64,000 nt of DNA, from the NCBI GenBank assembly GCA_000711775.1, contig ARYC01000200.1, positions 62,001-126,000 on the forward strand, given 5' to 3'. Origin of the DNA: Oxytricha trifallax (taxonomy: Eukaryota > Ciliophora > Spirotrichea > Sporadotrichida > Oxytrichidae). The notes beneath the pieces were generated by a model that saw nothing but the letters and a program-made list of their open reading frames with translations, did no database searches and was not told where the DNA came from. The translations under genes were made by a program, and so were the position numbers. Shown here piece after piece: positions 23,631 through 36,300 of the stretch; the stretch's first letter is position 1; each line of letters opens with the position of its first letter.

Positions 23631-24444
23631 ATAAAGTGAATTAAGTCATTTGATCGTGAATATACAAGATTAATCAAGAATTTAATGATTTAATGTATAG
23701 TTACAGTACAGTGATCTTGACTTAATAACCTCATAATCAGCTAATTTTCCATAATCAAGTTCATCATGATCTATTGAGCTTTTCTTGAGATCGGTGCTCG
23801 TTCACATCGTTATCTTCGTAGCATCAATAAAATTCGGGATTCAGGTTCAGCATCTGCAATCTCAGCCACATCTCGATTTAAGAACGCTGTTCTCACGATC
23901 AGTTGACAGGAGAGTCCTCCATTTTATTAGGTGAAATTTTAATAATTCTGAGATTTTAATAAATTAAATCAGGCACTGTCTTAATTAATCAGTGGCTTTT
24001 AAAAATTAATTAAGACATCACTAATTAAAATTCTTAATAGAATAAAACTACTAGTATAAACTTTAATCATTTATCATTAAAACTTAAAAAGTTTTAATTT
24101 GCCAGATTTAATTTATTAAAATCTCAGAATTATTAAAATTTCACCTAATAAAATGGAGGACTCTCCTGTCAACTGATCGTGAGAACAGCGTTCTTAAATC
24201 GAGATGTGGCTGAGATTGCAGATGCTGAACCTGAATCCCGAATTTTATTGATGCTACGAAGATAACGATGTGAACGAGCACCGATCTCAAGAAAAGCTCA
24301 ATAGATCATGATGAACTTGATTATGGAAAATTAGCTGATTATGAGGTTATTAAGTCAAGATCACTGTACTGTAACTATACATTAAATCATTAAATTCTTG
24401 ATTAATCTTGTATATTCACGATCAAATGACTTAATTCACTTTAT
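23631..24444. mobile_element. 814-bp near-perfect palindromic element, copy 2
   Basis: Same family and same length as 4245-5058: ends ATAAAGTGAATTAAGTCATT and its reverse complement at 24425-24444. Within this copy the two arms match each other almost perfectly, while several blocks differ strongly from copy 1. Shared blocks include GAGATCGGTGCTC, CAGCCACATCTCGATTTAAG and CTCCATTTTATTAGGTGAAA. Confidence 0.88.
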
Positions 24445-24984
24445 GAGGAGCTAAAACCTAATACTTTTTAATTTATTAATAATTTGTTTTAAAAGTTAAA
24501 TTTGAGTTGATTAAAGTAATTATCAAAAATTTATATATCTCTTTAATTATATGGTGTTGAATTAGATTTATTGTTTTTTCACCCAAATTTTTATATTCTT
24601 TTATTAAAATTTATAATTAAAAATGAATTTGACTATCAATGATAAGTTTTAGTGACATTTAAATATTTAATAAAGCTTATAAAAATTAAGATTATTTCTC
24701 AATTTTTAAAGATAGCATAATTTCAAAGTATTGATAAATAATTGGAAAATGATAATATTAGTTCAGGTTACTTAAGTATTTTTTTGTTAAGACTTTAATT
24801 TTATTATAGAAAGAAAATTTATTATTAGTTAAATATATAATCAAAAGCTTTTATTTAAATGTAAACAAAAATTATTATATCTTTTAGTCTATTTATGTTT
24901 GTTAAATTGTATAAGAACTCAGAATATCATTTATTTATAATTTACAAGGAATAGAAAAATAAATTATTTATTTAAAATTAAATA

Positions 24985-25135
24985 TTGACTACTCTTTTAC
25001 TTATAAAAAATTAATGTGAGTAATTAATAAAAATTAAGATTTATATCTTTTATAAAAAGTTAGCTAGTTTAAAAAAATAATAATTTTAATTAAGGTTATT
25101 AAATTCAAAATAAAAACTTAATAATTTAAGACGAA
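24985..25135 (+). repeat. Intergenic repeat F, copy 1, about 2.2 kb upstream of gene 3
   Basis: Words TATTGACTACTCTTTTACTT, GTGAGTAATTAATAAAAATT and TTTTAATTAAGGTTATTAAA recur in the same order at 42250-42395, just upstream of gene 4. It may be duplicated 5'-flanking DNA of the paralogs. Confidence 0.55.
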
Positions 25136-25220
25136 GAATAAATTAAAATTTTTTTTTTAAATTATGTAAATTTAGATATAAAAACAATTGAAAGATGATA
25201 GAGTTTATTCTTTTCTCAAT

Positions 25221-25330
25221 ATTGTAGGATTACAAACGAAAATGGAAAATTATATTAAAATTAATTATTTTAAATCAAATTAGTGGCAGTTAAAATTGGC
25301 CAAATTGGATTATCTTGGGCAAATTTGTAA
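25221..25330 (+). mobile_element. Fold-back MITE, family A, left-half fragment
   Basis: Starts ATTGTAGGATTAC, followed by GTGGCAGTTAAAATTGGCCA, which matches the left arm of 6585-7001. The right arm is missing. It lies in the intergenic region upstream of gene 3. Confidence 0.6.
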
Positions 25331-26189
25331 AAAATTAAAAAATTCATGTTGTTTTCGAAATAAATCAAGTTTCATTACTATGTTATAATATAAATATAAA
25401 TTAATTTTATTTGATAATTTTGATAAGTTAATGTAAGGCAATCGAGAAAAATCGTCGAGTATTTCTAAATTACCTTACATTCTGATATTTTAAATAGTAA
25501 TTATTTATAAATTCTTAATTAGTACTTTAATATAAAAAGGATAATACATTTAATTTACTCATTTAAATAAGTTTGTGAGTAAAGTTTAGTTAGTATTATA
25601 CAAAAGATTTAACTTTTTAATTATACTAAATAATAATTTACTCTATTATATTTTTTCAATATAATTTATTATTTTAAAAATAAACAGTTTTCAATAAAGT
25701 AATTTGCAATAAAATAGCTTTAATAAATTTAAATTAAAAATGGAAATAGTTTTTAGTATTTATGAACAAGTATTTAATCATTAAAATTAAAAATTTATTC
25801 AAACTTCTGATCCTCTCAAAAATAAATATTAAAAATTCAATTATAGTTTTTTTTATCATTGTTTTATTATATGATTAGAATATCATCTAAGTTTAATATA
25901 TATATTTTTAATGAATAATTTCAAACTATTTTTAAAAAAGTTACTACATATTAGTCAACTTTTTAAAAATACATTTGTTCATTTGCTCTAACTATATTAT
26001 GAATGAAACCAACTATTTTCTTTTTATTTTACCAAATGTAAAATATTTTATAATAAAAAAAAAAAATTAAATATTATGCTTCTAAATATCTTATATTCGT
26101 TGAATTCTCTAATGAATATTATATTGTAGTTTTGAATTTTGTTATACTCATAGTTAGCAATTCAATAAAATTGTAATATTTGTAATTAA

Positions 26190-26380
26190 TTTATAAATAA
26201 AAAATAGAAATTTCCGTGATTATAAATTCTAAGAAAATGAATAAATTTATAAAAAATATGATCCATCTAAAAAAAGAAAGAATATGAGGATTAAAGTTGA
26301 ACAATAACTTAATTTGATTTCAGGTACTTTAGTGAAAAGTAATAAATTCATACTAATATTACTATTAAAATACTATTAAT
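26190..26380 (+). repeat. Intergenic repeat E, copy 2
   Basis: GAAAATGAATAAATTTAT, ATATGATCCATCTAAAAAAAG and TACTTTAGTGAAAAGTAATA follow the same order as in 22460-22640. AT-rich, no coding potential. Confidence 0.5.
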
Positions 26381-27336
26381 AAAAATAGATTATGTGAAAA
26401 TATATTTATTCATATATTTTCTTAAATAAAACATAAATAGATTTTTAATCATAATTTAATTCTAAATATTTAAACTTACTTTATGATAATCAGTGATCTA
26501 AATTTTATTTTATTATTAAGTTTCGTTAAATTCAACTATAAATAATATTTATATAAAATTCTGTAAATTTTATTAGCACATTAAATAGATTTTTGCAAAT
26601 ATCAAATTTAAATATTGCTCCCAATAAAATTATTTTATAATAAATTCAGTAAATATTACTACGTAAAAAGCTAATATTTATATTCCAAAATATATCAAAT
26701 GAATTTATATATTATTATACATTAGAGTAAAATTATCTATAAAGTTACTTTAATAGCTTGCTTAATATCTTCTTAACTAATATTTTTCTAATAAATATTA
26801 GTATATAAATAAAAAATTAATATAAATTAAGAGATTATTAAATTTCAAGGAAAAATATTATCTTCTTTTTCAAGCATGACCAATTTTGAATTTATCATTA
26901 AAAATTTTGTACTCATCTAAATAATTTTTTATTTATTTAAATTTATTTACAAATATTTTTCCATTTAAAATGTCATAAGCATTAATTTGTGGTAAAATAT
27001 AGAATAATTACGTTGATATATAGTACAATAAATCCTTAAAAAAATTATTAAATATAATCCTTAACAGAGTTAATATGAAGGGTTTTAAATATAACAACTC
27101 AACTTTTAAAATTTCAAGAGGATATTTTTAATTATAAATTATCAATTTAATTATCCACTGTTTTTAGATTAAATATTTTTAAAAAATTGAAAAATTAAAA
27201 TAAAAAATATGGCTTTTTTACTAGTTTTTGTATTTTTATTATTAAATTTAATTAGAAGTAAAATTTGTTTAAGAATATAATTAGAGTTGAGAAGATATTA
27301 CAATATATTATAAAAAGTATTTATGCCCTAATTAAA

Positions 27337-30300
27337 ATGATGCTTTCGATATCATTGTAAAATATTAATTAAAACTAAAATAAAATTTGTAAGTAGTCTG
27401 ATCTAAATATGAAATTGTAGGCTTTTACTCATTGTTTCAAATTCGAATTGCCAGAAATGCTTTGAAGGAAGACTCTACCCTGTGATGTTTGGCACATAAG
27501 CTGGAGACTCGTTTGTAACATCACTTGACTATTCAGGTAATGGAGATCTAGCGATTGGAGGGAAAACAAATAATCCTGATTTCCTCACTTCCCTTACATC
27601 ATTTAAACCATACATCGCTGCAATTGACAATACGCACACTTTCAAATTTTCATAACTTATATTAATATTTGCTAAGGTCGTCAATCCATCATCAAATGTT
27701 CAATTTACAGCTGTGAAATACTCTTATGATAACAAACTAGTCATTGGTCAATTAGATAAACAAACTTATAATATAGAAGTTTTTTGTTACTATAAATAAT
27801 TGATTATAGTACACTTTAGTCTTTTTAAATTCGACCAATGGAGATTTAGTTAAAGTCCTGTAATCTTCAGATTCATTTTATCCTAAAAAAAACTAATTTA
27901 TTTGGACTAATGTCTTTAAATAAAAATATTAATAACAAAATTAAATCGTAGTTTAAAATATTATCTAATTGGAAAATATTTGCGAAAGAAATACTATAAA
28001 TAAGTACCTTATATTTAGTTTTAAAAATTTAAATCTTAATCAAATTAAATGAAAAATTGAAAATGAGGATTAAATTAAAAGTAAAAATTGAATGACATAT
28101 AATTGGTTCAATTATTTGTTCGATTAATCTCAAAGGATAATAAATGCAAATTTTTCTTTTCATTTTCTCTTTTTTATTTATAAAAAAATCTTAGTTTCAT
28201 TTTAAAAATTTTAAAGTTTCAGATATTACCTTTTATACTAATATAGTACCATATATGAAAATACTCTCATTAAAATTACAATATTAATTTTTTAAAAAGG
28301 TCATCTAAAATAATTAATTTTAATTCATTTTCTGAGCATATATTATTTCAGTTTAATTAAAAAACAATAATTAAATACATTTTGGGGTAATAATCACCTC
28401 CATAAAGCACGGCAACTGACATTCTTACTGACTTTTTAGGTAATCTATGGTATGGCTATACAAATAACGTGGGCATACCTTATATTTAATTATATTTTTA
28501 ATATTTTCGGAATGTCATTCTTAAACTTGAATGTCCCGACTCTGCCTCATTTCATGCAAAGCAAATGGAATTAGTTATTTAATATAAAATATGTTTGAAT
28601 GATGGTTAGGCATAAGTCTATAAACTAAGTTTGTAATAAGCATTATCAGGATCCTAATTAGTTTTTTTTACATTTCTTTAATAAAAATAAAAATAAAAAA
28701 ATAATTATTTCATCAGCCATCAGCATCTCCATAAAGAGGAGGATTTGTTGCTATAAATTCAACTACTGGAGTTATTAAATTTGGAAAACTTATAAAATTA
28801 TATTTAATATTTAAACGAATTGATGATGATACTATAACCAATATAATTCATAATTATTGCTAAAACAATTATAGGTTTGTTAATAGATTTTAAAAAAAAT
28901 TAAGTAAGTTATAAATAGAATATTAAAAAGTTTTTTGCTTTTATTGAAATAATTAATCATAAAAAATAATTAATGCAAAAATCTATTACTTTAAATATTA
29001 AATAAAAGGTTTCAAATAATTAATAAAATTAAATTTATATACTAATTCTTTAATGATCAAAAGAATTTTTTGAACATTATTGTTTATTTTTACTATTTAT
29101 TTCAGCAATTCAAGAATATTATAATTATTTAAATCAATATTTTATAAAATGAGGTGTTATAAATATTTAATATATAACCAGTGATTTAGATGGATTGTAT
29201 AATGTGGGATCTGATTTATAAACTATTTTCACGTGCTCTTCTCTTTACTAAAATGATGCTGATATTCGCTATACTTTAATAATTAATTATAATCCCTAAA
29301 ATATACTCGTCATAGAATTACATCTGGAGGTGTCCATTCGCACATTTAATTTGCTGGTGGAGGTGGATGGTCTGATCTCTATAAGTTAATTAGTAATATA
29401 TTATAATTATTGTTGATAATCGTTATACTTCCAATCATGTAAAATAAAATAATATGAAAAGTGGATAAAAATATATTTCTGTTAAATGCAGTGGATTGAA
29501 AGCAATAACTGATACGCGTTTTGTAGGGTATTTAAATAATAAATATATAAAATGAAATGAGGTTCTTCAAATCAAACTAGTATTATAACTATGTTAACTT
29601 CTTCCAAGCTGATGTAATAAATGGAGATTCTTTAGTATTATAGTACAATTCCTTATCATAGATGCGATCAGAAAATTACGATAATCATTACTTCGCATCC
29701 TACATCCTTGATGTTTTTAATGCTTACTTAATACAAATTCTAACATATTTAATTTTACTACGCTGGTGGAACTCGAAGAAATGACAATACTAACACTGAT
29801 TTCTCTTCATACTAGGGATTTGTTATGTCAAATATAGAATCAAACACTTGTTGGTCTTTTACACCTACTCCATCAGGCTTTCCATTTCCCTTAGTAGGAA
29901 TTTCATAAATTTCAATTTTTTAAGAAAAAAAAGAAAGTATACAATTTATTTATATTTTCTTCCTAATTTATAAAGTTAATAAATAGGGATTGGGTGACCC
30001 ACCGGGGCCTGTGTCCCAAGCTTTCTAATAGAGCTTTCTACAACACTAAGGTCCGAGTGGTAGATGGAGGGTTACTGGGTTTAGGGAGTTGCATGAAGGT
30101 GGTGTCAGCTTTCAACGATAAGATGAGAACAATAAAAGCGAACGATAAAGTTTGTTATCTCACATCAGGTAAGGTTAATAGAGCTACCACAGCGAAAAGA
30201 TAAAAACTACAAAATAAAAAAAGGTGGGACTCGTAACAGTTTTCGTCTACTCCTCTTAATTGATTACACGAAAAAAATCTCTGCGAATCTACGAAAAGTG

Positions 30301-33300
30301 TTCCTTCACTTATTTCGTATGCATTTTTATCACAGGGTGAAGCGGAGTGGGGTGCAAGATGGTTTGATGGAGATTTGTATTCATGACAACCATGTCACGG
30401 ATTGCCACGTCAGCTCAATCAGTTACACCTTCATAAAAATAGTTACGATTGATGGTTTGATTTTAGTATTTAAACAGTGATATGTTACATTTAATTCAGG
30501 ATTACCCGTTTCCTTCTACTATTAATTATTAATCTTAAAATTAGCAAAAAACAAAAATAATTTATTTTTAAGAGTTTCTTTTTCTTCAGTATCTGTTGCT
30601 TAAATAACATTGATAACTCGCACAATTTTAAAAATAACTTAATTAAAAATAAAGTAAATAATAATAATTTATTTTTTGAATGAAGGATAAACCTAATCTA
30701 CCCTTAGTATCTCTAAATTTATCAAACAACATAAATATAACTTAATATGAATTTTTTTATATATTTTTATCTTAAATAAGTACTGTACAGAAGGAAGTGT
30801 CACCTTTAATCCAATTAGTCCAATGTCAGAACAATATACAATTGGGGCAGCCACATATTAATTTACAGTGCCTTCCTTTTAATTATCTTAATTGAGTTGC
30901 ACAGACGGCACTAATTATTTAATAATACGAATAGAGTTAATAAATAACAATATATAAAATATATCACTTATTAAGATAAGGCTCTTGAAAAAAAGCTGGG
31001 GTAACTTTAAATCCCCCTGAAATGCTTCCATAATTAAACTCTATTAAATTTGTTACTTAATTTGATTTATCAAATGATTATAAAATGTTACATAAACTAA
31101 TTTATTTAAATAAATTATTTAATTAGTATAAAAATTATTTATAATCTAATTATTGATTCTTTTTTTTAGCAAAATTATATTCTTAAATAAGAAATTTTTC
31201 AATATTTCTCAAATATTTTAAATTAAAATAGAGATTTTATTTTAATCATTAAAGAGAACCCTCCAAATATTAAGCTCAATATTAAATTCACTAAAGTATT
31301 TAAAAATAAAATTTATCATTAAGTTGTATTTATTTGGTATCCTACCCTACCCTATAAATTCATCTCTAAATTAGAAAGTGATATAATTTATTAAAAGTCA
31401 TGGGAATTTGGGGTTAAATTCATCTCTTATGATAGTAATTCGAAATAATTTAGCATTTAAACTGATGACTTTTATGACTATCATGAATTATAATATATTA
31501 AATTGAATACAATCCAATGGAGATTACCTTAACAGCAAATATCAAAGAACTACCATCTGTTAATAAATCGATGATTGTTATTATAAAAAGTGATCATTTA
31601 AATTTATAATTTAAATAATAATTTTTTCAAATCCTAAAATACCTTAACTTTAAATTACGATTGTACTCCTGCAAAAACATTAAGCTTTTTAAAACTTATT
31701 TAGAATTTTAAAATTAAAGTATTATTGCTTCAGCAGTTAAAATAAGTCAGAAAGAGTAACTTTTTATACTTGTTCTGACCGAGACCCCCCCTCCTACTCC
31801 CCCTCCCCCTCTCAGCCGAGACCCCCCTCCCCTCAACCGAGACCCCCCTCCCCCCCTCAAACCGAGAATCCCCTTTTATTATAGTTTTTTTATGAATTTA
31901 TTTTTTACTCAGAATAAATTTCTTGCTCTTCGGGCAGATATTACTATTAAAAATATATTTTGATAATTTCATCTACGTCCGTCGACTTTTTTTAGAACAT
32001 ACTCCTATAGGGAAATATTTATAATAAGGTTTAATTTTGACTATCATGATTAATAATATGATTTAATTGATAAACATAAATTTGAATTCAAAATTTTTTA
32101 TAACTTAAATCACTTACGACTTTACTATATTGTAAAAATTAATATAAAAATTTTTCCTATTATTTTTAACTTCATTTAAATATAAAAACTTTTATTATTA
32201 TTACTAATTTAGTTAATTACTATTAAAATCTTATTTAATCATATATATATTTAAATGGTAATCCTAAACATAAAAAATTGTCTTTAATTTTTCAATAAAC
32301 TAAGCTTAAGAAATAAGATTTTAATAGTAATTAACTTATTTAGTAATAATAATAAAAGTTTTTATATTTAAATGAAGTTAAAAATTATAGGAAATTTTTA
32401 TATTAATTTTTACAATATAGTAAAGCGTTAGTGATTTAAGTTATAAAAAATCTTGAATTCAAATTTATGTTTATCAATTAAATCATATTATTAATCATGA
32501 TAGTCAAAATTAAACCTTATTTTAAATATTTCCCTATAGGAGTATGTTCTAAAAAAAGTCGTCAGACGTAGTGGAAATTATCAAAATATATTTTTAATTG
32601 TAATATCTGCCCGAAGAGCAAGAAATTTATTCTGAGTAAAAAATAAATTCATAAAAAAACTATAATAAAAGGGGATTCTCGGTTTGAGGGGAGGAGGGGG
32701 GTCTCGGTGAGGGGGGAGGGGGGGTCTCGGTCAGAACATATACTCAATCAGGAATTTAAGAGTTTTAATTTTCAGACTTTACTTAAAGTATAAAAACATG
32801 TGAAGTAACAAGGAGTGTCCTAAATTATAATATGACAGCTATCTCTCAACTTGGCATGTCTTACAATTATTTAACTAATAGAGATTCTGTTTTCATTGAT
32901 AAATATAATAATATTATTAAATTAAGATTGATACAGAATAGTATAGTTCCGCTACTGAAATAAAAGTAAAACTGTCCATAAAATATTTAAAATTAAATTT
33001 ATATATACTTCGACTAATCTGCTAATGATTCCTTGGATTTGACAATCTATTTAGTATCTAAACCTAATCATCATTTTTCCTTGCTTTTGAATACAGGTCC
33101 TCCACTATTTCAAGCATATATCTAAGACATTAAATTAGTTGCAAACGCAGAATAGAACATCCTATTTCCTCTTGTCTAAGATCCAGATGGAGATAGCTAT
33201 TCTATGAAATATTTGTGTATATTTTATGATAAAAAAGTTATATAAATGAAGTTTGAGTGTGGAGCGGCTATTAAGTTTACAAAGACTTCATCTTTAGGTT

Positions 33301-36300
33301 TATATTTTAAACCATAGAATAACGATGCTGGATCATATTAATGTAAAATAATTTTAACAGATGACAACAAATATGAGTAATAATTTTCAACAACAATTAT
33401 CAATATATTCGTTAGCTCAGTTAAATAGAAAAATTGAAAAATTATTTCCCTATGTATTTTATATTATCCTCAATTATAATCAAAGCATTATAAAAATATG
33501 TAAAACATCTCTTAATTTTAATCTCTACTTGTTTTACTAAATTTTTTATTATAATCTGCAGCCCATAATATCTTTAAGAAACCTTTATCATTGAAAAAAC
33601 TTATATATCTAATCAATATTTTTATCATTTAATCATTTGATAATTGTGATAATATGGTAGCTTGTTATTTAATTTCAAAAAATATGATATTTTTATCTCA
33701 GACTTGGAAAATATTGTAAAAATTGAAATATTGGACAATATAATTAGAAATAACACATCTACTTAGCTAAAAGCAACAATTTATAAAATAACAAAGTATG
33801 GAGAAGTATTTCTCAAATTTAGTAGTTAAATTAAAATACCTCCAATATGTACAGAGTTTAAACAAAATGACTTGTAGTTAACAAACATATTTATATAATA
33901 TACTTATAGTTAACAATTTAGGCTTCAGAGACAAGTGATTAAAGAATGCTTGACTTTTCAAGGAGAGTTACTTATTTAACAATATTTTTTAGATTAAATT
34001 AATTTCATTTTTGTTATATTTATTGATTGCACTAACTATTAAATTTTAATTCAACTTAATTTTGAGAACCCTTTGTATGTGTCACTTCAAGATAGGGATT
34101 AGCTTTAAATTGTTTTTCTGAGAAATGGATATTTTAAAGATGCAAGCACTTTATAACCTATCAAACTTCATTATTCTTGTACCGAATCAAATCCCTCATT
34201 ATTATAAATTATATTGAGTTAATTTATTGTCATAAGAAATATCTTAGTTTTAAAATAGTGACATTCCATAAGTAAATAAAAGTTCTCAAAATTTTTTATT
34301 GATTTATTGTTTCAAAATGCTTTGCAAATCTTTTATAATTGAAATTTTTGTAAGATTAAAAAAATCAAATAATATTGTCTAATCAAAATAAAAACAATGA
34401 AAATTTATTATAGTATTATTACATTAATTTCAATTAAATTATTTTTTCATATCATAACACATTCTTACTTGAGAATCGACACTCTTCAATTTAAACTATG
34501 ACAGAATGTATTTCAACATATCTTGAAATTATTACTGGTATATTAAATATTGTGATAATTAGATTTATATAATAAAAGAAAAAAAAATATAATTTTATTA
34601 AGGATTGATATTTCTTTTAATGATTTTTTTTTACTAATATATGAAGAAAGTATTAAGGAAAAAAAATTAAGATTACTTAAGATTATCAAATTATTTTAAG
34701 TAAATTATAAATTAAAATAGTCGAATTGATTTGCGTAACATTTCCGTTAAATACACTTTAAGAAAATTTGGATTTTAAATCAATCCCTAATTATAATTAT
34801 TATTTTGAATAAACATAGAATTATTTAAAATTAATAACTTGACAAAAACAGTAACTTATATCATTGTATTAATTAAATATGCAATAGGCTTGCTGTATAA
34901 ATATATATATATATTTGTTATAAAAATAATCTGAGTAAATGCAATACTAAATATAATTTTATAGTATCAAAAAATTGTTATCATGAGCAAGATGCCCGAA
35001 TAGGCTTCCTCAACCTAGGAGAGGGTTTACTGACGGTGTCGAAAGTCTAAAGGATGGAGAAAAAATTAAAAAAACTACCTTGCTGCCTTAAGCCCCAGTA
35101 ATAATTTCCATATAGTTTTAAATAATTATAATAATATCAAAACAAAGGTCTTTTGGAGGGTTCAATAGATACTACACAGGTTCTAGTGATTAGTAATTTT
35201 GCAATTAATATTTTGATGTAAATATATCAACTCATTAAATACTTTAGGTCTGCTTCGTTATAATATTTATGGGGAATGATCAATCAAATTTACTTATTTT
35301 TAAAAATATAGATTAATTTAGTATTATTAAAGAATTTAATTCAATTAAATGCTCTCTAACTTATTTTAGCCATGCCTTTACTTGACATTTAGTTACCTGC
35401 AAACTCAAATTTAATTGTTTCTTATATAATTTAAACACAAAGATGTTCTATAATCTTCTTATTTCAATGTCTTCATTTGATGTTTAAAACCTTAATATAA
35501 ATATTAAACAAGAACTACTATATTTTTAGTTCTATAAATGCAATTTTTTTACAAGTTAAATAGAATTTGGCTTAATTAAATATTTATTATATAAATTTAT
35601 ATCATCTTTTTAATGATTTAAAATCAAATAAATTTATCATTCACTAATTAATACTAAAATCAAACCATCAATCTTAGTCATGACATAGACGTATCTGAGC
35701 AAGGTGACGTGGCAATTCCGTGACGTGGCAGTCATGATGTAGAAAACTCCGAAAAAAAACCATTCTAGCTGTCAGTCACCTAGTCTCATCCCAAAATCAT
35801 GATGTCACCCCACGTCTTTCGACATTTGAGGGACAGAGCTCGTGAGATTCAACCAGACTGAAAGAAGATGGAGAAAAACCCTTACCGGTCCCACCCTGCT
35901 GGGAAACGTAATCCCTGTCCTTTCGCTGTGGTAGCTTCAGCACCCTAACCCGGTGTGGGAAAAAATCCTTATCGTTGCCTTCAATGGTTTTCGTCTTCTC
36001 ACTTTTGGAGGCAGAGCGTACCTCCATTCTGCTCCCTATTACCTAGGAAATGAACTCAAGCCAGGTATCTCATCTAATGCAGGGAAATCTTAGGACCCAG
36101 CTCACTCGAAGAGTGTTCGCTGACAGATTGAACCTCGCCGACTGGTCCCTCATGCGTTGTGCCCAGCAACTCCCTGCCTGCCCTCGACAGGCCTTAGTGT
36201 AGTAGTAAGCTCTATTAGAAAGTCCTAAGTGGTTGGTACCACCTAGCAATTAACTTTCTAATTTCATTTATATCATCTTTAAAATAATTTTTTACAATCT

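Noticed and set aside
27769-27811. GT-AG intron in gene 3
   Set aside because: A phase-0 GT-AG reading is possible, but gene 2 at the same codon lacks a GT start, and a TA pointer gives matching joins in both genes.
35797-36027. 76-codon minus-strand ORF
   Set aside because: It lies inside the retroposon-like repeat R, has no recognisable domain and is not conserved as an ORF in the other copies.
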